This document shows, piece after piece, positions 47,226-58,479 of a DNA stretch of 64,000 nucleotides. Position numbers and translations under genes: made by a program. Under the pieces are notes generated by a model. The model was given only the letters and a program-made list of their open reading frames with translations. It was not told the DNA's origin and made no database searches. The DNA is from Sphagnum compactum. Its lineage: Eukaryota; Bryophyta; Sphagnopsida; Sphagnales. Numbering within the stretch: the first letter of the stretch is position 1; the number at the start of each line of letters is the position of its first letter. The stretch lies in assembly GCA_965153455.1 (NCBI GenBank), contig OZ234496.1, positions 6,023,207-6,087,206 on the forward strand, in the 5' to 3' direction.

Positions 47226-48780
47226 CCACTTTTCAAATGGCAAACATTAGATCCATATTTATATGTAAAACTAAATTATCATCTTCATACTTAAAACAGA
47301 TTTTGCACTTGAATGGCAGGACCAGAGTGGTCTGTTTTCTTCCCTCATTTCAAAGGTGACATGGCAAGACCAACTTTGTATGTCAAAAGCCTCATACCAG
47401 TGTATCACTGGAGAAAACCTAAAAACCGTAACACCTCGAAGACCCATGATTGAGCTCTCATTGGTACTTCAACTCTTGCACTGCAGCTTAACAAGCTCAT
47501 GTCCTAGTTGTATACCAAGAACGAAAGAGAATGCTCACTGAGGATTATGATGGTAACAACTTATATATCTTCTGCATTTGAAAGCCCCTCCTTGGATGGA
47601 CAATTCATTCGTTGGGCCTCCACTAATTTTTGGGCTTATGCCCCAAGGATACTACCCTCAAGACTATTACCCTCAAATTATGGGAGGCCTTGGGGAGTGG
47701 GCCTTCCCCGATAGTAAAGAATTGGTAGAATTTAAAAAGATGTATATGAAGGGTGCCTTACCCTGACTAATATATCTTCTGGAATAGAGGAGGCATCCTA
47801 TGCCTCAAAATCCTTATGGGGAAGGTTTCTCTTCTCCTTCCTAAACAAAATTCTGCCAGATCCTTATGCTGGACAAGAATCTTGAATGGGCAGTTCAGGG
47901 AATTCAGGTCCAGCTCTTGGCTCCCATTCATTTGCCAGACCTTCATTCCCAGAAAGGCCCTATTCTGTGTCCTAATCCTACACATGAAAACCTTTGTGAT
48001 TTTCCCTAGCATAGTTGAAGGCACCCTTATTTGACAAAATCTACAAGTTTTGCTTTTCAAAATGCTTGCATTAGTTTTTCTAACTCTATTATCATGATAT
48101 CTGATGGATACCCATCTGGTACCCACCAGTATCATGATAAACAATATAAAAAAATCGTCAAATCTTAGGCTGGAATACCCTTGCACCTCAGCCTTCCCAA
48201 AATAATAGGCCTCCCACTCAATGCCTGAAAAAACACACCATACACCAAAACAGGATATCCAAAAGTACACAGTTTGTATTTTCTATAGTGGATGGTCAAA
48301 AGACAGTCATTCCTATTTTTCCATCAAAAATTAATGCAAAACATTTTCAAACATGTTCCCTTCATCATCGTTGGTTGCTTGTACATTTGGTTTTTGGTTG
48401 TTACGTTTTTTTCTCATTTTTTTCTCAACATTGGCACTTTTATTTTGTTTGTATTGTTAGGTCTTTTTTCAGTCTGAATTTGCCATGTTTATTTCAGACT
48501 TCTATGAAATTTACCTCCGTTTTATTAGATCTTTTGAAATTTGAAAGACCCAATACAACCTGTACCGGACCTTCCAAATTTCGAAAGATCCAATTTTATG
48601 ATTAATGGCTTCAAAAAACAAGAAAAAAATATCATTACTTTTACACATGGAAAGGTCCTGCTATGGGGCCTTCCAGATTTTCGATACCAGCCTGGGGGAT
48701 CTCAAATCTGAAAAGCCCCCATAATGATACCTTCTCTTATACATAACCCTATGGGCCCTTCTAGCACCCTGCTGTTTGCG
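47226..48780. other. Spacer upstream of NAD kinase
   Basis: No coding evidence. A minus-strand frame of 167 codons (48270-47767) has no recognisable domain. The right part presumably contains distal promoter sequence of the NAD kinase gene. Confidence 0.45.
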
Positions 48781-49313
48781 GGCTTCTTTGTATTGCTCCC
48801 ACCCCCTCCCCCAAAACCCTAGAAATCCTTTCTCGGCCTGCGGTCATTTTTGTAGCCATCGTGGGAGCCTCCTTGACTTCTCCCTCGAGTATCCACTTCC
48901 TTTTGTCTCATAACCTCTTTCGTAGTTAGTGTTTACTTCTTCTAGGACGAGGAGCAACTCTTGATTGTTCGGTAGTTTCAAGTTACTCGCGATCTGAAGC
49001 GGCCTTCAGAGAGTATTGAACGCATTTAGAGTTGACGCTTCCTTGATGATCATCGGTCTGCGATTCGTAATCTCGAAAAATTTCTGCTACTTGAGGCAGT
49101 TACTTCTTCAGAACGTTCAATTTCTCTGCAAATAATGCCTTCCATTGTTCAGGCGTTTCACATTTATCTTTCACCTGACGATCCCTTCAAAACCGCGATC
49201 GATCAATAGGCTGTGTGTTGTCTAGCTCAGAGTTGTAGAAACGCAATTGGCAGAAGGTTTTGGAACGGGATTTGAAGTTGACTTGGATGGGATCTCTCCA
49301 TGTCCTCTCCCAG
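48781..49313 (+). promoter_or_regulatory. NAD kinase proximal promoter and 5' untranslated exon (inferred)
   Basis: A C/T-rich stretch (48797-48811) and the telo-box AAACCCTAG (48814-48822) precede a GC-richer segment without open frame. This ends in a good donor, CCCAG|GTACCT (exon end about 49313). The next acceptor would be TTTTTCCAG (exon from about 49698), or TTGCAG at about 49672. Telo-boxes near the transcription start are known from plant housekeeping genes. The transcription start was not determined. Confidence 0.5.
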
Positions 49314-49701
49314 GTACCTGTCCTCCCTCCCTGTGCTTCTATCTCCTATCCCCGTTGTGAAAATTTATCTTTGATATGCTCTCTGTTGGAAATCCTGTTG
49401 TCTTTCGAATACTATTATTTTCGGATTTGAGTCTCTCATAGAAAAACTGCGTATCATTTGCCTGGAAATTGCCCGAAAAAAGTCTGAAGGAATAGCGGAG
49501 AGCGGTATGTTAGATGGATGATGTTGTCCAATCGAGGCAACCCTGGCATAAGGGGGTGACCAGGTCAGGAATGGCTGCTGAAGGTGTTAAACTTGGGAGG
49601 AAGCAATACCATCAAACATGATGAAACACTAAAACCTGTTGACTAAACACAAAAATTTGCTCGTGGTTGCAGAATTGCATCCTTCTTGTTTTTCCAGACA
49701 A

Positions 49702-49719
49702 ATGCGTTCAGTAACTTAG
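49702..49719 (+). other. Short upstream open reading frame of NAD kinase
   Basis: ATG CGT TCA GTA ACT TAG lies 31 bases before the main ATG, in the same frame. Its stop codon also shows that the main frame cannot start further upstream in this exon. Confidence 0.4.
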
Positions 49720-49749
49720 GAGTGCTCAGTGCAGGGATTGATTGTACAG

Positions 49750-52700
49750 ATGGATTTGTCATCATCAAAAGCGGTGGAATTGAGGTTGGTGAAGTCTCCC
49801 ATCATTCTTCCAAGCAGCCACACTTCAAGCATTTCAAGACAGGTAAGCTTCTACCGCCTAAGGCTCTGTCTGCTAGGACCTAATTATTCTCTTGTTTTCT
49901 CTGTTGAGTGCTGACTTATCTGATTGGCCAGCTCCACCTCACTAATGCATGCCTTTGGAACACAGGGTCAACTTTTGGTAAAACTTTCCTTTCCTGTGGA
50001 TCTAACCCCAGAAAGTTTTGTTGTGAAGGTTTGGGGACCTTTGGGCTTTTTGGCACAAATTTTATTCCAAGCTGCATGAACTTTTGAGCTTTTAGTGGAT
50101 GAAATCGTCCCAGTCAGGATTAATGACTTGTGAAGTTTTTGAGATTTCATAACATTGAACTTGGGGTCCTTTTGATTCCCAGTGAGAAAGACTGCACATG
50201 TATGTCTCTGAGTGGTGTTATGCCATGCAGAGATTTGATTGCTTTTGTCTGAGATTTGCTGATGTGTGATGGGAGTCTTGGCCTGTGGGAGTTAAAGTCC
50301 TGTCTGATTAGTGCACAGGGAAGAGGATTTCAGGCACTGGGCAGCCAAGGGGAGTCTGCAATAAGCATGTCACAAGGGACATCGAGGCAGTTTAATGTAG
50401 AACAGGGGCCTAGCAGTAATGATAGCCTTTTGGAGACGAGTGTTGTGAACTCCAATAACGACCTGGTGGATTTCTCTGATGCCTTGCAAAGTATGAGTTA
50501 ATTTTCTGGGTGACATTCTCATGGCTACTTGTTCAATGTGTATTACTCTTTTTAATATTTGATATGGGGATGTTTGATATTTGAATATTAGATTTCACTG
50601 TTCTTAAAAACAAGAAGTTGCAGCAGTATTTCCTTTGCAAAGCATTTGATTAACTCTGGGATCTGGAATAATTCTCAATGCAAAATGACACAAATTTCTG
50701 GGTTTACACTCTCGAGTTTCTGGTGTTATCAAAGTCATGAAGCAACCCCTGCAGAGAGACACATAAGTGATTTTAGTAAGAAAAAACATCGCTGTGTTTT
50801 GAACTTCATTGCTAGATGAAGTGTTGTCTGAGTCAGCTTCCAGATTCTTGTTTGGGACATGACTATAGAAGCTGCAGATGATCCTACTTTTGCATCCAAA
50901 CTGGGTCAAACATTGACCATATTTTAGAGTTATTACCTGCTGCTGGGAAAAGAGAACTGAATGCTCTGCTCCAGTCACAGCATTAAACAGTGGAATTTTG
51001 TGCACATACTTTGGCTATTTTGATCTACTGCAATCATGTGAAATGGTATGGCCTTTGTCTGGGTATTGCAGATCAGTTAGGGTCCTGACCATGAGTAGCG
51101 TTCCTAATCAATCTGTTCTTATTCAAGACGTTGACATGATTGTGGCAGTGGTGGAAAAATCTTTAAAGGAGGTTGCAGAGATCAAAGCTCAAGCCCTAGC
51201 TGAAGCTGCGGAATGGAAGCGGAAGTATGAAATGGAGCACTTACGGTGTCTCCATCTAGAAAACTGTGCTCTTGGTTTGTGGATCTTTCCTTCAAAGGGT
51301 TGATTTGTCAATAGAATGTCTATATTCTGTTTATCAGAAATCCTGGCTTAAACTGCTTCCCACTTACATGTTTTTGTGGAACTTTGGGCTCAGTGTTTAG
51401 AGGATTGGGACCTTATTGTAACCTCGACAATGATTGAAGGCTGGGCAACCCAAAGAATGTACAAAAGAACTGTTCTATTGATGAACCAGTTGGTTATCAA
51501 TGCCATAGGGTATAGTTGGTCTGATTGATCTATTACATGAAGCTCAGAAGAAGATTATGTTTCAACTATTACCAAAGTGATTACATTTAAGCTCACATGG
51601 TTTTTTTAGATGGAAAGTTTTCACCAATAGGTGATCCTGATGTGAAGATAGATGATCCACCACCTTCTTACAGGTGTTTTTGTCAAATTTCTCAGGTGCA
51701 AACTCTTCAAGCTCACAGAAGCTGCCAGAGGTTAAGAATATGGCCAATGAGGTACTTGAATTGAGTGCTGCAGATGTCACAACAACTGGGCAGCAATCAT
51801 CTCAAAGTAACAACAAACAATTTATTCGCAGCCATTCATCTTCCATTGAGAACCCTGACACATTGCCCAAAACAAAGTTTGGGCCTGAAAAGGTTGCAAT
51901 GATCCATTTTGTTGCCATCAATTTCCCATCAATCAGTGTTTTTCAAATGGTCTTGTGTTGTATTCTCATATTGACTTGTTATTCAGTTCTTTATCCCTGC
52001 TTGCTTTAACCACTTAGGCACTTTTTTGTTCAGAGTGATCAAAATTGTAAAGGTAGATTACTTTATAAGGGTTATGGTAACTGCAGGCCATGTTCAAACT
52101 GGTGTGGAGTCACGGTCTCCATCAGAGTGATGAACAAAGAATTGTATCTGTTGAGTTTGGAAACATCAGTACAGAAGTCCAGAGTAACAAGCAGGTACTT
52201 CTATTGTTTGGTGGTTTTTGTTGGGAAAATAGTTTTGTTTCAGCTCTTGGTTTTTCAATTGCAAGAATGTGCAAGACTTTTAAGACAAGTAGACAAACAA
52301 AAACTGTTCAGGAGATGCTGGAGTTCTTTGCTATGCTCTTCCTCTTCTTCCCTCTGGCCAGGGCCGAGTGAGCTTGGAACCACATTTGTCCTGGTGACAT
52401 ATCCAAAAACATGATTTTGTTAGTGCTGATTTGTTAATTGACCTTTTTGGCCTTCTAATTTTCTCTAGATCCTGTTGGTGTGGGAGACACCTCCAAAATC
52501 AGTGGTCATCATCACAAAGCCTAATGCACCAACTGTGCAAAAGTGCTGCAAAGAAATGATCAAGTAAGGGCACTGCAGAGGGCGAGTTCTCTAGTGAGAC
52601 AGAAATCATTGAAGTTTTCAGAAGCAGTTCACAAGTTTAGACTTCATAATTTTAGACTTCAGGCTTGGGTTTTTTCTCTGAGAGGTGTTGGAGAGCTCTC

Positions 52701-55564
52701 TTCTGGTATATTTTTGGGGTCTTTTTTCCAATTAGTAGGTCCATGCTCAGAAAAATGGGTTTATTGTTTAATAGTCTAAATATCAGAATTTTACTCTTTC
52801 TACCATTTGGGGGGTATATAGGGGGTTCTGGCAATCATATGTCTGTTTCATCTTTGGATTTTTCTCAATTTCCAGTTCTGGATGAGGGTTCTGGCAATCA
52901 TATGTCTGTTTCATCTTTGGATTTTTCTCAATTTCCAGTTCTGGATGAGGAGTCTAAAATCTGGGGCGTACTATGTTCCAACAGTTGCCTGTGTTCTTGA
53001 GAGGACTACATGAAGGACAAATTGAGTTAAATTTGTAGGCATTGATTTGTTTGTGGTGCACAGGTGGCTCAGAGATGAAAAAGACATGAAAGTGTATACA
53101 GAGCCAATTGTGAAGGAGGAGCTCCTGAAAGAAAGCTTGTATTTTTCCTGTGTCCAAGCTTGTGAAACAGGTGACTTCATCCTCTTGGTATGTTCAATGA
53201 CTGGAGATAAGATATTAAAAAAGAAGGATTAAACTCTTACATTTCCAGGGATGATACTTTCAGATTAACCTTGGTGAGGTTAGTTGTTTCCATTTCTCAA
53301 ACAATCAAGCAAGAACATTATGACTTTGGAAATGTCTCAAATAGTCACAAGTTCCTGTAGCTAGCTAAGGCTTTGATTAGTGTAAGCTGCTATGTGGGTG
53401 AAAACCTATGGAGGAAGGTTCATGCCAGATGTATGGGGTTGAGGTTGACAAGGTTGGATTTGAATGTACCATTAAAGAGGGAACCTACAATAGTGTTAGA
53501 TGAATGGCAGATCAGGAGTTGTTGGAGCTGCACAACAAAGTGGACTTGGTCATCACACTTGGTGGTGATGGCACCCTCATTTGGGTAGCATTCTGTCTTT
53601 TTCTCTTATGACACCTTGGGAGTTTAGACCGCGAAAATTTAGGGATGGTGTGGGATGGATTCTGACACGGCTAAATCCAATTTCTGAGCATGATTGGTTG
53701 TTAAACTACAGAGTTGAGAGGGCCCTGTAATGTGAGGAGAATTTGTGTGGTCAAAGTAAAGATTGAGGAGGAGGAAAAACAGAACACCCACTAAGATACT
53801 ATGAGGTCTCTCCTGGCTCCAGCTGACAGGCTCTGTGGTTTGGACCTAGCAAGTTTAGTAGCAGCAAATGTCCAGTTTGAAGTGTCATTAGTGGGGGGAG
53901 TAAATTTCAATATTGAAATTGTCACCTACAAATTCCATCTCAAGTAATATGCATAACCATCATGTGTACTCGAGGAACAAATGGCATGCATGATTTCAAC
54001 ATAAGGAGAAAGAGGGTCAACTTGGCTATGTTCTAAAGTCTATGTGGATCACATTAATCTGGGGTGATGTGAAACTTATTTCCTTTTATTCAATTTTGGA
54101 TGGTTTAGGTATTTGATGCAAATGCTCTCATAGATAGGGCCAGTGAAGATATTGAGGGTGAAATCCTGGTAGAGAGATCAAGAAACCATGGAACATTTAT
54201 GGTTGAAGGTTGAATGCTGCTTGTATTTTTTGGTAGGCTCTGAGGTTGGGACTGATGTCTTGTTTGGTCTTGAATAAAATGAGAGCTAAGGTTGTATGCC
54301 TTTTTTGTTGTGCAGGCAGCATCGATGTTCAAGGGTCCAATTCCACCTGTGGTGGCATTTTCAATGGGTTCCCTGGGTTTTATGACCCAATTCCGTATCC
54401 TCTCTTTCCATTTGCTGTTCATGCCAAGGTTTAATGTCACCACCTCACATGAGTATGAGTAATTGCCTTGACACCAAAATGGTCAGAGAGTGACCATTAC
54501 AGAGAGTGTCTGCAAACTGTTATGAGGGGTCCGGTGTTTATAACCCTCCGCCACCGGCTTGTATGCCAGATTGTGCGTGATCCACAGAATATGGAGGATG
54601 GAGGTCCTGAGGTTGAACATTATTTAGTCCTTAATGAGGTGTCCATTGACCGGGGTTTGTCACCTTACCTGTCAAACCTGGAATGTTATTGTGATGGTCT
54701 TTTTCTCACTTCTGTCCAAGGTGATGGCCTCATTCTTTCTACTCCCTCTGGAAGTACAGCATATTCATTGGCAGCTGGTGGCTCGATGGTTCACCCTCAG
54801 GTTCTTTCCTGTACACCTTTAGACTGGTCTCCTTCTAGGAGGTATTCTGTACCACGCAGGACACCGCCACTATCCTCCTAGTTACACTATCTAAATAGGA
54901 GCCTATGACAATTTGCCTCTTACATGTCTTATTGAACATGAACCAGCTAATGAATTGTAGGTGCTTCCAATGGAGAACTCATTCTGCTATGTCAGGCTGC
55001 AGCACTAATTTACCTGTTGCCAAGAGGACATGGCAACCATCACCCTTTTCTCAGCTCACAACACATAAATTTTCTTACTTAGATTGTGTATCTTCACAAC
55101 ATGCAGGTGCCTGGGATTCTTTTTACACCAATTTGTCCTCATTCCTTATCCTTCCGGCCTCTTCTTCTGCCAGAAAGTGTGACACTCAAAGTTCAGGTTT
55201 CTATGCATGTTTGAACCAATTTTTCCTTTTGCCATTTTTTGCGAAAGTAATCTCTGGATCCAGTGCACTGAATATTCTACAAATCTCCTTTGGCTATGAC
55301 TCACTAATGAGTGTACTGTTTTATAGTGGGTAACTGAAAAATAAAAATCCAATATATTTTTGGCAGGTGCCAAAGAATTCTAGGGATCAGGCATGGGCAA
55401 GTTTTGATGGGAAATCCAGGCAGCAGCTGAGCAAAGGCGACACCCTTATTGTCTATATGTCGGCATGGCCAGTTCCAGCAGCCTGTGAAAGGAAAACAAC
55501 TGATGGCTTTCTACGAAGCGTGAGGGAAAATTTGCACTGGAATTTGAGGAAGAGTCAGTTGTGA
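49750..55564 (+). CDS. NADK: NAD kinase, plant cytosolic type (12 coding exons)
   Basis: It phosphorylates NAD (or NADH) with ATP to give NADP(H). Exons: 49750-49842, 50319-50490, 51077-51274, 51696-51892, 52087-52194, 52469-52563, 53064-53170, 53511-53584, 54316-54394, 54487-54800, 55107-55196, 55367-55564. All have GT-AG borders and phases that join into 1725 nt (574 residues), near the size of plant NADK1. Residues 1-88 are Ser-rich; 105-150 are helical ([15 protein letters not shown]). The kinase domain starts about 257 ([12 protein letters not shown]). GGDGT is at 341-345 (bases 53561-53575), NEVSID at 424-429, STPSGSTAY at 459-467, and ASFDG at 520-524. No transit peptide or calmodulin-binding extension was noticed, so cytosol is inferred. 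The kinase exons are secure. The first three are less certain, especially the exon 3 acceptor (51076; an alternative at 51071 does not fit the phase). Confidence 0.95.
52823..52948 (+). repeat. Exact 63-bp tandem duplication in a NAD kinase intron
   Basis: 52823-52885 is repeated at 52886-52948 without a mismatch (GGGTTCTGGCAATCATATG...). It lies in the 500-bp intron 52564-53063. Because 63 is divisible by three, an open frame across it (52665-53000) shows a 21-residue peptide repeated twice. There is no sign it is translated. Confidence 0.95.
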
Positions 55565-58479
55565 TGGCCTTGGTCTGATTGATTACATATTGTCAAAGCC
55601 AATACAAGTCTTTCATCTTGTCTAAGTCATGTTTTGTTGAGCTATTCTCCCTGTTGACTGATTGGGTGAGGCTGTTCTGGCCATTATAAGTCTAGATTGC
55701 TATGGTGAGCTTAGAGGATGCTATCATGGAACTAGTCTGCCTGTAAGATGGCCACATGGAGATAAATTCACACAGGTTCATTTAAAGGAAGCATTTCCAA
55801 CTGTTAGGGGTGCAGGGAATGCACATTCACAATGTGTTATGGATGGTCTTTGTGGTCTTATCCTTGCTTCAAGTCATCCAGCAGTCATCTGGATATACAC
55901 AATAAGGGGTGTAACTGTCCAGCTGGTAGTCACCAGTGGTGTGCTTAAATGATGTGTTCAGGGTGCAGAAGGCCTGAACCACTTATGGATATGTAACTGT
56001 CCAGGCCAATCTTTGCTGTGCCTGAGTTTGACCAGCACTGAAGTCACTGCTGCAGATGTGGTGATCGGAATTGCTCCTTTTGATCTCTGCTGGAGAGAAT
56101 GCCTCTCTGGTAATCCTTCATGCCTGACTTTTGGGCTCCATCTGGGCTCTACATCTGGGCTCTAAACGCATGGAAAACATGACACCATCCAGGGGGATGT
56201 TGTTATGTGCTTTGCTAAGGACTTGAGTTTACAACTCTTTGCTGATGATTTGAACAGTTCTATCCTCATTGGATATAGCACTGCCTTCACTTCTAGCTGA
56301 TGATCTTTGTCTGTTTTGGCATGATGCACCAAGTGGTTAAAGCCACATTTGTAGCATCTGGAAGAAGATTTTTCCAGTGTGTCTTTGGAACCCATTCTCT
56401 GTTTATAGCATTCAGTTGTTTCATGATCTCTAAACTGTGGTGTGTAATTTTCTCATGGTTTCCTCATTGTACTTGTGATTTCTAACACTAAATCCAATAT
56501 TAAGAATATTTACTTGCATTTAAATCATTTAGTACCTAATTGGCTGTGCCAAGCATGGGAAAGGGTTTCATTGTCCTGGCTTGGGATACAGTCCAAGTTT
56601 TTAGGGACTGATTCCAAGACTTTTGTTTTTGCATCTTGTAACAATGAGTAGGACAATGAGTAATTCCACAATTTAGTGGTTGCATACAGAAGACAGTAAG
56701 CTTATTTGTAAAGTACCTTAAGTTTTTGTATTGGTAACTTAACCATTTTGATGAAACTGATGCTGGGATCAAAAGAGTCAAACTAGGGCCTGAAGACAAG
56801 GCTGACGTTCAGCATGACTTTATTAGCCTTTGCAGGCACCTCCTGCTTCTTGTTGGTGTTTTGCTTGGGCTGCTGCTGCTGGTGGCCCTATTTTGACATC
56901 TATGGTTCAAGCTCCTTGGCCGAGTGAGGGGTTTTTTTTTTCCTTCAATTCTGTGACGTAGGTGGGTGTAGGAATAAAGCAAAAGAGGTGAGAGCTGAGG
57001 GGAAACGAGAATAAAGAGAGAGAGAAACGTTTCTGGTTTAACTTAGTGTTAATCTAATCTAGCTGTTAATCAGGATTAGAAAAATAAGAGGCAACCAGAG
57101 GGAGACAGTCTCAGGTATCCCTTTTGTCATCCAGTTCCAAAAGTAGTGGGTTGCTATTGTTGAATCTTGAAGGCAACCAAGGTGCGTATCACTTTTACAT
57201 ACAGTACGTTATGTAGCAAACATGTAGCAAAGTTAGTAAGGGGTTAAAGGAGGTGACAATTTATTAAAGTGGCTTTTTAGGAAGCTTTAATGTGTTGTTG
57301 TGTGTCTCGAGTCCTATAGGATTGGGGACAAGGAGTGAGGATTGTGATATTTTGGTATTAGGGTATAAAGATTGTGTTGAAAACTAGTAGAGTAGTGTTG
57401 ATAGTGTTTAAACTTATGATGAAGTTAATGTTTGGCATTGGCATAATGCTCTAGGTAGGGAACTCTAGGTGATTTTTTATCTTTTTCTTGTTGATCCACT
57501 TAGTTTTGTGTTGTTGGCTCTGTAGATTTAGGATTGCCTTGTAATAGTAGGCAATTTTTAGAAAGTGGGGTTGTGCTCCTAGTAAACCTTTTTCTTCATG
57601 AGCACCAAACGTCCCATGTCCTATAGTTCATCATGTCTTATCAAACCTCGTAATTCCCACCATCCACTTGTCTTTTCATGCATCATCACAAACCTATTCA
57701 CCACCCAACATGTTTGCAACCTCCACTTAAACCTTTTGCCTCACCTATGGGTGTTAATTTATTATTTGAAGGTTAGTTTGTCACCAACATTCTTGTTAAG
57801 CATCAAAATTGATTTAATCTAAAACCTTGTGACCATTTCGACTCAATACCCTCCCTTGTTTCCACCTTGCTTGCATAAACTTAGGCTTGGGTTTCAACAT
57901 TGGATGTCTTCGAGTCTTTTCATTTAGGCTTACATCATCTTCAATTATACAACTGCATTCTTATTGTTTTACAACGTGATATTTAAGTGGCATTTTGTTT
58001 TCCATTGGATAAGTTAGCACAAGACCCCATGATGTGTTAGTTTGACATTTGTTCCTCTCGTTACCCCAATGGTGTTTTGTTTTGCCTTTTTATGCCGGAG
58101 CAACAAGGCATAGGGAAATGCAAATCCAACTCAAACATTTTCTAGCAAGCAGCTAAAAGAACATGTAGGAATTTTTTTTTAATAAACCCAAACTTTGGCA
58201 ACAAGTCTAAGTTCAATGCTTCCTCCCAACATGATCCTTTAGTTCATGAAAGTTTTTTTCACAGTTTAGTTATTAGATGTGCAAGGGAATACTTTCGAAA
58301 AATTCATGCTCTAGCACCATTTTCTCTTGCACCCATGTCCTACAACATCACTTTAACTCTCATTGCTTTACATCTTGAATCAAATGGTTTCTTCTTATTT
58401 TTCCTAAGACTACAAACTAGACCAAAACCGTGAGCTTTTGTCTGACTATTTCAAATTGACATTCCAATGCATGTCACAT
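55565..58479. other. NAD kinase 3' region and spacer
   Basis: The stop codon ends at 55564. The 3' untranslated region is not delimited; no convincing poly(A) signal was singled out. The remainder has only short frames without recognisable domains (for example 55662-55952 and 57598-57822). Sequence to about 56150 is less AT-rich, as expected of transcribed flank. Confidence 0.45.

Noticed and set aside
51610-51673. Small extra exon in NAD kinase with consensus-like borders
   Set aside because: The following intron would be only 22 bp, and the phase does not fit. The segment is intronic, or an extension if the alternative acceptor is used.
55662-55952. 96-codon frame downstream of NAD kinase
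   Set aside because: No recognisable domain and it lies where the 3' untranslated region is expected.
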